The position numbers were made by a program, and so were the translations under genes. Below are positions 34,336 through 44,339 of a DNA stretch of 64,000 nucleotides, one piece after another. How positions within the stretch are numbered: position 1 is the stretch's first letter; the number at the start of each line of letters is the position of its first letter. The notes beneath the pieces were generated by a model. That model was not told the origin of the DNA and made no database searches. It saw nothing but the letters and a program-made list of their open reading frames with translations. Location of the stretch: positions 87,395-151,394 of the forward strand of contig JAGPNK010000038.1 in assembly GCA_020746835.1 (NCBI GenBank). Reading direction: 5' to 3'. Origin of the DNA: Stachybotrys elegans (lineage: Eukaryota > Ascomycota > Sordariomycetes > Hypocreales > Stachybotryaceae).

Positions 34336-34783
34336 ACTGAGGAACTGGCCTGATCATGGGGTGGTGAGAGGACGAAGGAACTGGAGGGGGGAAGGGGGAG
34401 GGGAGAGGGGGGATGGGGGGATACCTGTAAAACGGGGTCTAGTTTTGGCCCTGGTCATTGTGACAGATCGCTGCAGGGGACCAAAAGTGGCTCCTGTTAA
34501 GCCTGGTACTTTGGCCCACTATTTTGCACACTGTGACTAGACCAGAGAGTGACTTGCCCTAAAGAACTTTATAAAGCTAAAAAACGGAAGCTAAAGGTGA
34601 ATCTCACTGTATGAACAGTATATTTATATATACATACATACATACACATTACTATTAATTTTATAGGTTATCTTAGGTATACCTAGAAAAAGTACTGGAT
34701 GGGCACCTAATCCAGTATTGGAGGCTTATACTAGCTTATTAGGAACAGAAGAGAGCATTGTTCTTTTGTACGAACTAAATGTA

Positions 34784-34890
34784 AGTAGAAGTCAGGTTTA
34801 GCGTCCGTCAATTTAAACTTTCACTCTTTCTAGAAGGGTCCATTTTTGGCCCCGCCTGGCGCAGGCACAGTGTGTGGCTTGCTTCCAGAA
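34784..34890. repeat. Left terminal inverted repeat of unit H
   Basis: Pairs with 39509-39615. Contains the internal motif GGGTCCATTTTTGGCCCC (34836-34853) and CACAGTGTG. Confidence 0.75.
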
Positions 34891-35318
34891 GTCTCTTGAG
34901 TCCCTTACCTCTAACAGCCAGCTTTTAGTGCCTTAGGCATTAAACGAATTTTATGACTAAGCCCTGGGAAGAAAGAGTAAGCGGAATAAATGATCTAGCA
35001 ACATTGCCATCGTGATCACTTATACCGAGCGTAGTGGTTGCAGGGTTCAACAATGGTACTGCCTCCTGCCTTCTCGTACATATGGAACAGTATACTCATG
35101 CCGTATTGTCCAGAATATTCCTCAGTGCCGCCATTTAAGAAGGATAAACATCGTGGCTAACGGCTCAGTTTAGTGCACTAGAATATTCTAGAATATGAGA
35201 TCAATGCATATAATCAGGAGCTCCCCTATGACCCTCCCAAGCAGAGTTGTTTTACAAAATAATATTTTCTACTAACCAATGGAAGAAGCTATTAGTTTTA
35301 CATACGCTATACAGTAGT

Positions 35319-38300
35319 TTAAGTTAGCTTATCTGTGTATATACAGATAAAAGTGACTCTTCCAGATGGAGAACCAATTACCACTCTGGATTCTGAGATA
35401 GCGACACAGTTTTGGGGGGCTGGCCGGAAGTTCACAGGCAACCACAGTATCTTGTGCCCGCCCCATGTAATCCAATAGCCATCTTCATCCAGCCCGCATC
35501 GTGATCGTATTGGGTTGCTAACATCCAAAGGTAGGTTGGATGGTAGGCGCGACAAGTGAGTAATATTTATCTTAAAAATCGTGGTGTCTGTGTATAGGTG
35601 GAAACCGTCCGTAGTGAATGATAGCAGAGATGTTGCTCGAGCGTTGAAAATTTGCAGACACTTGCCGGTCGCGGCATCCCAGAGCCGAGCGGTGTGATCC
35701 CATGAGGCTGATGCAAGATGCTTCGCATCCGGCGAGAAGACTACTGACCTTACCCCGTTGCTATGGCCCTCAACTGTCTGGAGGCATTGGCCCATCATGG
35801 CATCCCAGAGCCGAATGGTATGATCCCATGAGGCCGATGCAAGATGCTTGGCATCTGGCGAGAAGACCACTGAATATACCCATCGGCTATGGCCCTTAAG
35901 TGTCTGGAGACATTGGCCGGTCACGGCATCCCAGAGCCGAACAGTCTTATCACCTGAGGCTGATGCAAGATGCTTTGCATTCGGCGAGAAGACCACTGAG
36001 TATACCCCGCCACTATGGCCCTCAAGTGTCTGCAGGCATTGGCCGGTCGTGATATCCCAGAGCCGAACAGTCTCATCATGTGAGGCTGATGCAAGATGCT
36101 TTGCATCCGGCGAGAAGACCACTGAGTATACCCCATCGCTATGGCCCTCAAGTGTCTGTAGGCATTGGCCGGTTGTGGTATTCCAGAGCCGAACAGTCTT
36201 ATCATCCGAGGCTGATGCAAGATGCTTTGCATCCGGCGAGAAGACCACTGAGTATACCCCATCGCTATGGCCCTCAAGTGTCTGCAGGCAGTGGCCGGTC
36301 GTTGTATCCCAGAGCTGAACGGTCTCATCATGTGAGGCTGATGCGAGATGCTTTGCATCCGGCGAGAAGGCCACTGACCTTACCCTATCGCTATGGCCCT
36401 CAAGTGTCTGTAGGCATTGGCCGGTTGTGGTATTCCAGAGCCGAACAGTCTTATCATCCGAGGCTGATGCAAGATGCTTTGCATCCGGCGAGAAGGCTAC
36501 TGACCTTACCCAGTGGCTATGGCCCTCAAGTGTGTGCAGGCATTGGCCGGTCACGGCATCCCAGAGCCGAATGGTGTGATCATATGAGGCCGATGCAAGA
36601 TGCTTCGCATCCGGCGAGAAGGCCACCGAGTTTACCGGACTGGTATGACCCTCAAGCGTCTGCAGGCACGAATCCCAGTTCTGTTCCATAGTCCCAGATA
36701 CAGACAACCAAGCCCATTGTGCCTTTAAGAACACCTTTCGTATAGGGCTTTTGAGTGGTAAGAAGGCGATAAGAGCGTAGATTTGAAGCGGGTAAGAGTC
36801 AATAGTTGACAGATAGGTCAGGCTAAAACGGAAAGCATCATCAAGTAGTAGCAATCCTTCTTCGTTTTTCTGCGGCTTATATAGCAATGAGTATCTTTTG
36901 CTGTTTAATTAAGATAGGCAGAACGCACCTGTAAAACGGAACGCAATGTTCGCAGAATGCCAAGGCTGTCCGATGCCCGCCCTACCAGACTCAGTGTTTC
37001 AATCCAGTATAGCAGGTGGCTAGAGAGGAACAGGTGAAGTTCATCACCCCAGATGTGTATGTCTCCTTTCTTTAGGTGATCGACCCAATAAAGACAGGCA
37101 TATTCAAGCTCCGGCGGGATATGGTAAATTATCGTTTGCTGATCTATATCGGATCGAGCAATTCCTGGTCTTCGCAAATCGCACATATCCCTTCGAAGCT
37201 TTTTCTTCATGAGGCGGAGGCAATGGACCACTATATCTTGATGTATCTGCTTCTCGTCTATCCAAAGTCGTGTTTTCTTCCGTGTCTCAGTATCAACTAA
37301 GAAATCCCGAAAAGATAGATGAAATAGGCGTACAGGATCCTTCGATGACATAGGAACATGCAGAACTGAATGAAGCATCTTCAGTTGATCGACAATCATG
37401 GCTTGTGAAACGCTCAGCAATCCCTCCAGAGCCGAGATCGAAAGGGGACTCTCAAGAGTAATAATGATGCCGACAAGCTTTCGAAGCTGTTGAATGACTT
37501 CATCTCTCTTTCGTTCCGATTGAATACCGACGATTTGTCGATTCAATATTGGCAAGTACGTCGCATCGAGGCCGGAGGTTGCACTCTTGCCCTTGTACAC
37601 CAAAATCTCCTCGAGAAGCTTGTCAGGGTGGCCATGACTGGGCTCGGAGATGAATCGACAAGCAGTTGCGGCGGAGATAAAAAGTGGCTTTGCGAGGTCC
37701 ACTAAAGCCTTGATCCTGGAATCGCCCGGCCAGTCCGGAGGTAGCCGTGTTTCCACGACCGTAAGGTTATAATCATCCCGTATCGATCGAAACTCGTGTT
37801 CTAGAAATACCGAGATATCGTGTTCGATAATGTCGGATCTGATTTCGTGAAGAATGAGATCTTGGTAGGTGCCCTGTGCCTTTGCGAACCCAAGGCGGAT
37901 CGGCAAATCCGGCCTGCTAGTCACAAACACTTTCACCCCGGGTATTTGTGGAGACTGCATGCGCGCAAAGAGATGGATGATGCTTCTAATCTTGTCATCG
38001 CCCTCGCATTCATCTAGTGCATCCACAATGATGACAAGTGGGCTCGACAGAGTGATCTTGGACAAGGGCTCAAAGATCAACTTCTGGAACTGCTCATGCA
38101 TAGCTGACCCCGAAATTGTCGAGTCTTTCTCGATTGTGCTCATCAACATCGGCGCTAAGCTCGGCTCTTTATCTGCCAGCTGGCGGGCTATCGTCGTCAT
38201 GAACTTGGTGGCATACCCTCGATCAGCCTCTCCTCTTTTGAAGAAAAAGCTGGCACCGAGGTGTTTTGTCCCAGACAACGAGCGAGCGATGGTCCGTGAT

Positions 38301-39022
38301 ATGGTTGACTTTCCCGTCCCAGCCATGCCATTCAACCAAAAGACTGACTTGGCGCTAGGATCGTGAACCCATGCTAGGATCTGGTCGAGGAGCTCCACTC
38401 GCGTATTTTCAAGGCAGGTTGGATTCGACTCTTCGTCATGGGAATTAAACGAGGCACCCTTGGCGATAGTAAGCCGGTCAAGCACCACAACCTGATCAGT
38501 GTTCAAGGCAACGGCACTATCCAATGTTTCTGTTAGCTCGAAGGGTCCTGTAAGTGTGATAAGGATAATCGTGACTCACAGATGGTCATGCTGTAGCGCC
38601 AGGGAAAGTGTCTGCGTGTAGCCTGCAATCTCCTGGACATCCTTCTCCACCTCTTGGCTGCTGAGAGGCCATCTTAAGGCAGTGAGTCCAAGACGGGCCC
38701 TAATCTTATGCCTTGTTCCTTCTGGTCGGAGCTTTTGCTCGAGCTTTTCGAGTTTCCTCTCCAAGGCTTGAAATTTGCATAAGCTGTCTCGGAGCCCGGC
38801 CTGCAGCTTCTGGGAGCTTTTAAGCCTCGCGGCAGTAGGACCGGTGAGCAGCCTGTCGATGTCTCCTGCGATCGCACCAAGATTATTAACCTCTTGCAGG
38901 AGTCTCTGTACATCGCTCTCAGCATTCTTGACGTCTTTGATGTATTGTGAGCATATCGAAGCAATCTTGGCCGACAAGTCGACGACGGCGATAATACTAG
39001 CCGCGACGCCGAGCCCTTCCAT
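35319..39022 (-). CDS. NACHT-WD40 NLR with Helo-like-type N-terminus (cargo of unit H)
   Basis: Fungal NWD proteins (the HET-E/HET-D type) sense ligands with WD40 repeats. N-terminal domain from 39022 (MEGLGVAASIIAVVDLSAKI ... ) is the common fungal STAND N-domain; NACHT with Walker A GMAGTGKST (about 38305-38335) and Walker B VIIVDALDECEGDD (about 38000-38040); linker; then eight 42-residue WD40 repeats (LQTLEGHS...V.SV.FSPDAKHLASAS.D.T.RLW....GQC, about 35640-36680) that are nearly identical except at a few positions. Exon joints: 36929/36875 fits in phase (acceptor AAG is weak); the first joint (about 38566/38550) gives a one-base frame conflict with the obvious GTGAGT donor and CAG acceptors, so either a small frameshift or a missed splice site is present. 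C-terminal 100 residues form a partial extra propeller blade or tail. Confidence 0.8.
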
Positions 39023-39508
39023 GACAGAATGGCTTGGTGGGTTTGAAGTCCCTGCTTACCCTTTGGACTGGACTGTGAGGACGAGCCAGCTCTGGCGGGG
39101 TAGTTTAGGCTACGGAGTAAGAGTAAATTCAGCTCCCTTCTCATGATTGGCGCGATAAGGATAAGTGAGGCGATCTGTGTCACGTGCATCATAGGTAACC
39201 ATGCTGCCACGTATCATCTGTTCGAGTCATCCACATGCGGGTCAGCTCTCGCAGCCAGGCGTTCGTCAAGAGTGCACGGGATCGTTTGGGCGATGTCCTT
39301 GATCGGGACATTATCCAGGAGCAGAGCATAAACCTTCTCCTTCGGAGTTAGTCACGGGGCCATTAGGGGATAAAGCACTCTTTTGAGCCAATTCTGAGGC
39401 TTCTGTTGTAGGAGACAGAAGTGGCGGCCTATCCACTCGTGGATGGCCGGCCAATGTTCGTGTCTGAGGCATCAACTTGGTTGTTAGTGCTAGAGTGCCC
39501 ACGGTACT

Positions 39509-39615
39509 TCCAGAGGCAGGCTAGGCACTGCGCCTGTGCCGCGCGGGGTCAAAAATGGACCCTAGTTGAAAGAGTCAAACTTTAGATCGGCGGACGCTAA
39601 ACTTTAACCCTACTG
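39509..39615. repeat. Right terminal inverted repeat of unit H
   Basis: Reverse-complement partner of 34784-34890; outer end CAGTAGGG, next to TA at 39616-39617. Confidence 0.75.
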
Positions 39616-40132
39616 TATATTCCAACTGGATGTGTTAATTAGAAGCTATATCTTAAGCAAGCAATATGAATTCAATGCAAAGTACAGGGTGGGCCAAATT
39701 GAATGTCCGTACTTTGTTTTCAACAAAATATTTCAAAGGGCTATTTTTGGACCCAGTGTGGCTTAAGACAGTGTGAACAAAATCTGTAGACTGTGGTATG
39801 AAGTACCCGTTTCCCTATTTAGTCCCCCTCTCCCCCTCCCCCACGCTAAGGCAGCCTGTTGCGGTCATCCAATTCTGGCTTTGTGAGCTCCAAGACGTAT
39901 TCGTGGGTCTTTCTTGCTGAATACACAGATGGCCTCTATGGACTTAGGTTAGTTGGTTTCCTCTACTCACGCTCCACCCCACTCCGTGGAAGGGAATGGA
40001 AGGCCATGGAAGAACATGGAAGTGTTCGAGCCAACAGGCTCTGACCTTTGTCGACAACCAGTGTTGCCCTCTGCCGCCTAGCCCAGCCAGGTTACACATG
40101 TCCATCTACGGTTGCCTTTCGAGCTCGCCACC

Positions 40133-41308
40133 ATGAGCCAGAACGTTCTAGATGCAAGCCAGTGGCTTTATAATGACGATGATTTTGACCTTTCAACCCC
40201 TGGCCCTGTGGACTTTGGCAGTCCAGGTGCGAGCCAGCGGCGACATGCAGCGTCGCAAGAGAGCCAATTGACAAACCGAGACCCTTCCAGATGCCATCCG
40301 TACACGATCAACTGGACATTTTGCTTGAAAAAAAGGAGACTCAATAAGCTTACGGGTAATGCAGTGCAGAACATCGACCGCTACCCAAGCGTATTCTGGG
40401 ATACCAACCTCAAGTCCGAGATTGATGCCCTGGTCAAAGAGAAAGGGTTAGAAAATACTCACGAGCCTGACGAAACACAAATCACGATAGCTATTAATGC
40501 ACGAGGCGAAGACGATATCCCGAAGCGATTCACGGGCCTTGATATCAGTTGGAGAGAGGTGGGTGAGCAAATAAAATGCTGGTCCAACCTTGTCCGTAGT
40601 GGACGGAAGCTGACCGTAAAGGTTACCTTCATCTTCAAAGAAACTGGTTCAGCGGCGGCATCCACAAGAACAGGGCACAATGGACGAAATGCTACAGAAA
40701 CCCAGCTGAACGAACGAGCTGCGATCCATAATATCCAGAATGAGGTGCCTATCTGGGAGCAAGTGTACGATCTCTTGGAGTGCCCTGGAGCAGGTTGCGA
40801 AGTAGGACCCTACTGCTGGCGCAACCCTGACACTGGTATTCGCCATGCTGTGACCACCAGTGTGCTGCTGAAAATAGTTGAGCATGTTGAGAAGGGTGGA
40901 AAGTTTAAGGAGCACAGCGATCTCCCGAAACATTTCCGGAACGAGATCCTGAACCCTCCGTCCAAAAGAAAGCAGGCCAGCAGCCCCCAAATTAGCATTA
41001 CCAATGTTATGCCGGGGGCTGAGACAGCTCCGCCACCCAAAAAGCTTAAAATTCCGGGTCGTCGAGATGAAGCCATCTATCACTGTCGAGATTGGCATTG
41101 CACCCTGGTGACTGATACAAACTGGAAGAAATACTTTCATGAAATCGCAAAGATCACATTACAGGCAGGCCTTACATTAGATCGACTTTTCGAGGCGCAG
41201 GATGAAGAGATAAAATTCTTTGTCTCCAAAAACATTCCGCGAGGCATCGCACATCAGTGGTGTAGCAAGGTGGATGAATGGGTAAACAGTACTGAGGATG
41301 GGCAGTAA
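40133..41308 (+). CDS. Accessory protein of the two-gene Tc1-type element (copy B), 391 residues
   Basis: Start at 40133 in a strong context (CGCCACCATGAG). It matches copy A in three blocks: YTINWTFCLKKRRLNKLTG ... RFTGLDISWREVGEQIKCWS ... LTVKVTFIFKE; the central VWEQVYDLLECPGAGC-like block (here PIWEQVYDLLECPGAGC, then GPYCWRNPDTG ... HSDLPKHFRNEI), with paired cysteines; and the C-terminal NIPRGIAHQWCSKVDEWV. A basic PPSKRKQ and PPPKKLKIPGR stretch could be a nuclear localisation signal. Conservation of these blocks and of the gene order across diverged elements indicates that the protein is a working part of the transposon. Molecular role unknown. Confidence 0.75.
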   Translation: MSQNVLDASQWLYNDDDFDLSTPGPVDFGSPGASQRRHAASQESQLTNRDPSRCHPYTINWTFCLKKRRLNKLTGNAVQNIDRYPSVFWDTNLKSEIDALVKEKGLENTHEPDETQITIAINARGEDDIPKRFTGLDISWREVGEQIKCWSNLVRSGRKLTVKVTFIFKETGSAAASTRTGHNGRNATETQLNERAAIHNIQNEVPIWEQVYDLLECPGAGCEVGPYCWRNPDTGIRHAVTTSVLLKIVEHVEKGGKFKEHSDLPKHFRNEILNPPSKRKQASSPQISITNVMPGAETAPPPKKLKIPGRRDEAIYHCRDWHCTLVTDTNWKKYFHEIAKITLQAGLTLDRLFEAQDEEIKFFVSKNIPRGIAHQWCSKVDEWVNSTEDGQ

Positions 41309-41352
41309 GTGTTCTGCGAATTTTACTTGGATAGAAATGGCATGTAATTGCG

Positions 41353-42330
41353 TTATTTGCTTGGATATTCTATGGTAACTCCAGAATGAAGAAAGTGACC
41401 CTCTGCGCTCTCCCTCTTTGCTCCCACCTGATTAATACACCACCTCAGAAATGTGGCAAAGGGTAGGTGTTCTGTGTCCTGCTTGCACCACTCCTTCCTC
41501 ATGAAATCCTTTACTTCTCCAAAATGCTCCTCTATAGGATTCAAATCCGGGGAGTACGGAGGGAGGAATAGAAGCTCTACCCCTGCCTCGGAGCACAACT
41601 GCTTGAGGTACTCCGGCCGATGAAATCTTGCATTGTCCATTACTAGCACAGACTTGGGCTGCGGGAACCTTCCACAGTGACGCAGCACCTGTTTAATAAA
41701 GTCCTCAAATACGGCATGGTCAGTTGAGCCTTGGAAAATGCGTGACAACATAACCCCATCTTGAGTGTATGCTGTGATAAACTGATGTCTTTTCTCACGC
41801 CTGAAGTCAGAAATATGGACTGGGGTTATCCCTCTGGGAGACCATCCTTTTCTCCGATGAGCAGTCGAGGTGTCGCAACCAGACTCGTCAATATAGATCA
41901 AGTGATACGACTTATACCTCGATAATTTGTAATGATATAAATGTCGGAGAAGGGAGTTCCGTTGCTTTGCAACACGGCGTATGGTCTTCTTAGACCAGTT
42001 CCTGGACTTCAGAGCGCGGGAGAGGCTGCTTAGCGAGATGTCTACTTCGAACTCATCACGAAGAAATGTAATCATTTCGTCGCGAAACATGCGTGAGTTC
42101 TTTGTCAGTTCACTGCATAAAGCATCCAGCATATCCGGAGAGACGCTTCGTTTGCGACCGCATCGATTTCGGGGTGGTCTCGTCGTTCCAAATCGTTGTA
42201 GGTTCCAGCGGATCCTCCGCACTCCACGCTCGCTACATTCGACTTTCTCCGCAATCTTGCGCACAGGAAGGTCAGTCAATAGCAAAGCCTCGATCTGCTT
42301 ATGCTTGGAGACAGTCAGTTGCGGCGCCAT
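41353..42330 (-). CDS. DD34E transposase, Tc1/IS630 type (copy B), 325 residues
   Basis: N-terminal helix-turn-helix (MAPQLTVSKHKQIEALLLT ... CSERGVRRIRWNLQRFG), catalytic Asp in IYIDESGCDTS, second Asp in VLVMDNARFHRP, Glu in the canonical PPYSPDLNPIEEHFGE, spacing 34. Full-length. It keeps the ordinary YSPDLNPIE motif that copies A and C have changed, so B is closer to the family consensus. Confidence 0.95.
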   Translation of the reverse strand: MAPQLTVSKHKQIEALLLTDLPVRKIAEKVECSERGVRRIRWNLQRFGTTRPPRNRCGRKRSVSPDMLDALCSELTKNSRMFRDEMITFLRDEFEVDISLSSLSRALKSRNWSKKTIRRVAKQRNSLLRHLYHYKLSRYKSYHLIYIDESGCDTSTAHRRKGWSPRGITPVHISDFRREKRHQFITAYTQDGVMLSRIFQGSTDHAVFEDFIKQVLRHCGRFPQPKSVLVMDNARFHRPEYLKQLCSEAGVELLFLPPYSPDLNPIEEHFGEVKDFMRKEWCKQDTEHLPFATFLRWCINQVGAKRESAEGHFLHSGVTIEYPSK

Positions 42331-42612
42331 CGACAGTATAGATCAACCAAATCTAGCTCCTGTGTTGTAGGGAAAGAAATGGATGGCGAGAACAGCAGAA
42401 CAAGGGGACAGGGTTAGTCGTGGGGGACCCCGGGTACCTGAACTGGCACCAGCAAAACCATGTGGGCCCAGAACATGGGCCAAGAACATGTGTACAAATG
42501 GACTACAGTGAGTGCACGGTGTTCAGCCACATGTGGCGTACCTGCCCTGTGCTCAAAACTAATTCTGTTACAAAAGGATGGACAGTCATTCTGGCCGATT
42601 CTGTACAATGAC

Positions 42613-43129
42613 ATGATTCTTGAAAATGCTAAGGAAGTCTCTTATCTACACTCCTTGGGGGCAAAGGCTTGTACATGGCTGTTGCTCGCAGGCTATCTGA
42701 CATTTCCATCGACATTTGCATCTCTACAAGATTCCCAATTCTTGCATAAAAGTGGGAAAGCTGGAAACTATATTGCTTCTGCGGTTGAGAATGTCCCACT
42801 GCTCTATGTTGCTTCTTTCTGTTGCGCCTTTGCTGCTATTGGTCTCATCTTCTGGGTTAGATGGAGGCATAACTATGTCTTCTTGATGGATCGAATATTT
42901 GAGTAAGTGTCCTGCCATGGTCAAGATCAGAATATCTAATTTCCCGACCAGGCCTGTTGTGATCTACTCCTTTATGGGCTTATTGCCAACTTTACAGAAC
43001 GTATATGCAGTTCATAAAGGAGAATGGTCTATAACGGCTACCATTACTGGTTCTATTGTCTGTGCATGGTTTGCCTTCTTTATAATTATATTCTCAGTCT
43101 ACAGATTTTGGTTACTGCAAATATTGTAA
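42613..43129 (+). CDS. Multi-pass membrane protein, 155 residues, 5' end possibly cut by element B
   Basis: Two exons (42613-42902, 42952-43129; GTAAGT...CCAG) encode four strongly hydrophobic segments: ACTWLLLAGYLTFPSTF, VPLLYVASFCCAFAAIGLIF, YSFMGLLPTL and the last FFIIIFSVY. It resembles an uncharacterised fungal membrane family whose members are longer at the N-terminus (the block SLGAKACTWLLLAGY normally follows a preceding soluble stretch). The first ATG is 9 bp from the end of element B and the reading frame is open through the target TA into the left flank, so the insertion may have separated the original N-terminus. Confidence 0.6.
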
Positions 43130-43581
43130 AATTGCACCCAGTATATAGTAATGAAAAGAGCTATGTAGTAGGAGTTACAAGAAGCAGTAGACCGACTATA
43201 TAGTAGTAGCCCTTGAGCGTTACCCAGTCTAATTAAGTGTATAAAGATATGGGTTTTCCCGATTGTATGTCCTAATAGAATGCAGACCAGCAATACCGAG
43301 GAGGCTTACTTAATAATAAAGATAACCTTGAAGTCACTGGTCTGTATGCCATTGGCGAACAAGAACAGGAAATCCCATACAATCATAAGGATATTATTAA
43401 ATCAATAAACAAAATTTGGCAAGAAAATCTGTGCTTATAGGTGATAGTGAAATTAAGTTTTCCTAGCTATCTGTCATAACTAGTTGGAAACTTCGCTGAA
43501 CATATCAAGGTTTTCGATGGAAGATGGCTTCCAGTGGCTCTGTCAACGCTGCCGCTGGATGGCTTTCGGCGGATGACTTGA
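43130..43581. other. Intergenic stretch, nothing recognised
   Basis: Moderately AT-rich; no open frame of note. Confidence 0.5.
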
Positions 43582-44238
43582 TCAAAGTTGGAGAGAGGGG
43601 GGTATAAAGATAGTAGTGCAATAGGGCGGTCTGTTTTTCGTTTGTAGCACCGTGATTTCAATCTTATCAGCCCGGGCTGATAGTTGGTCAATATCAACCT
43701 GAACCATACCCGAGTAAATCTCTGTAGATCGTAGCGCTCGAGATTCAATCCATAATTCGAGGGCAGTGATGTTGTTACTTAGGTGCTCTACCTTGTGCAT
43801 CTGGCTTGCTTCAAAGGTCTTTATCAAAGCTCGGCCAAGCGGTAGAAGAAGTAATCGTTCATTTAGAAAAATTTCCCAAGCAATATCAAACATTGCCACT
43901 GCGTCCTCTCTTGGTATAATTTCGCGACGGATCAGTACCCAGAGTTGGCGGTATACCTGCCCAAAATTTGGGTCAAGATAGCATCCATCCAAGATACTTC
44001 CTCCACTATTGGCCTGTGTATGGCATGCTCGTATGAATATTGTGGATAAAATCCTTCTGCTAGATCTGATAAATATATTTCGGAAATCTGAATAAGTCTC
44101 AATAAATGATAGTAGAGATGATATGTCAGATATATTGATCATTATTTCGAACTTTAGTTCAGGGGGAAGTGTCTGTAAAGGAGACAGGCCGATTTGTTCA
44201 TTGTCTTCGCTGCTCTGGGATATAGTAGGCTCATGCAT
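43582..44238 (-). CDS. F-box-like protein, 218 residues
   Basis: F-box proteins recruit substrates to SCF ubiquitin ligases. The segment LSPLQTLPPELKFEIMINIS followed by DISSLLSFIETYSDFRNIF (about residues 20-58) has the F-box pattern (L..LP.EL...I...I.D..SL). The remainder is a helical region (EDAVAMFDIAWEIFLNERLL) typical of the fungal F-box-like family without WD40 or LRR repeats. Start taken at the first ATG of the frame, 44238 (MHEPTISQ). It ends just before a repeat-free spacer; whether a further 3' exon exists is unclear. Confidence 0.55.
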   Translation of the reverse strand: MHEPTISQSSEDNEQIGLSPLQTLPPELKFEIMINISDISSLLSFIETYSDFRNIFIRSSRRILSTIFIRACHTQANSGGSILDGCYLDPNFGQVYRQLWVLIRREIIPREDAVAMFDIAWEIFLNERLLLLPLGRALIKTFEASQMHKVEHLSNNITALELWIESRALRSTEIYSGMVQVDIDQLSARADKIEITVLQTKNRPPYCTTIFIPPSLQL

Positions 44239-44339
44239 TTCCGTTATTATGAGCAAGGGCTGACTGAAGAACGATGTAGAGCATAGAATTTAGATCTACC
44301 AGCTCAATGTATTTAAAAGAAACTCTTGCTAATTCCTAC

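Larger units (their letters stand above)
31741..34609. mobile_element. Element A: intact two-gene Tc1/mariner-type transposon (2869 bp)
   Basis: Bounded by TA at 31739-31740 and 34610-34611. Ends start CAGTAAAATTCATGTTTAGC on the left and, read inward from the right, CAGTGAGATTCACCTTTAGC: an imperfect inverted repeat of about 25 bp. It holds two convergent genes with 24 bp between their stops: an accessory gene (32134-33327, plus) and a DD34E transposase (33352-34335, minus), both open. Its boundary is confirmed by element C, which has the same ends at a different locus. Likely autonomous. Confidence 0.9.
34784..39615. mobile_element. Unit H: NLR gene enclosed by Tc1-type inverted repeats (4832 bp)
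   Basis: The left end (34784-34890) and the reverse complement of the right end (39509-39615) align over roughly 110 bp with many matches, such as TTTAGCGTCCG, ACTCTTTC and GGGTCCATTTTTG; most differences are C/T or G/A. The right end begins CAGTAGGGTTAAAG..., the left end lacks the first C. TA flanks both sides (34782-34783, 39616-39617). The outermost 25 bp resemble those of elements A and C (CAGT...TTTAGC.TCC). Inside lies only the NACHT-WD40 gene, no transposase. I read it as a non-autonomous element carrying an NLR gene. Confidence 0.7.
39685..42603. mobile_element. Element B: second, divergent two-gene Tc1/mariner-type transposon (2919 bp)
   Basis: Flanked by TA (39683-39684; 42604-42605). 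Left end CAGGGTGGGCCAAATTG and right end read inward CAGAATCGGCCAGAATG match over about 30 bp (GGCCA, TGTCC, CTTT shared). Same gene order as A and C: accessory gene on plus, transposase on minus, convergent with 44 bp between stops, although both proteins are clearly diverged from A/C. Both frames are open. It begins 69 bp to the right of unit H and ends 9 bp before the first ATG of the next gene. Confidence 0.85.

Noticed and set aside
35640..36680. Regularly spaced 126-bp repeats as a possible CRISPR-like array
   Set aside because: They are in-frame coding repeats (WD40) without spacers, in a fungal genome.
35702..36691. Long plus-strand open frames
   Set aside because: Antisense shadows of the WD40 repeats of the NLR in unit H; periodicity is exactly that of the repeats.
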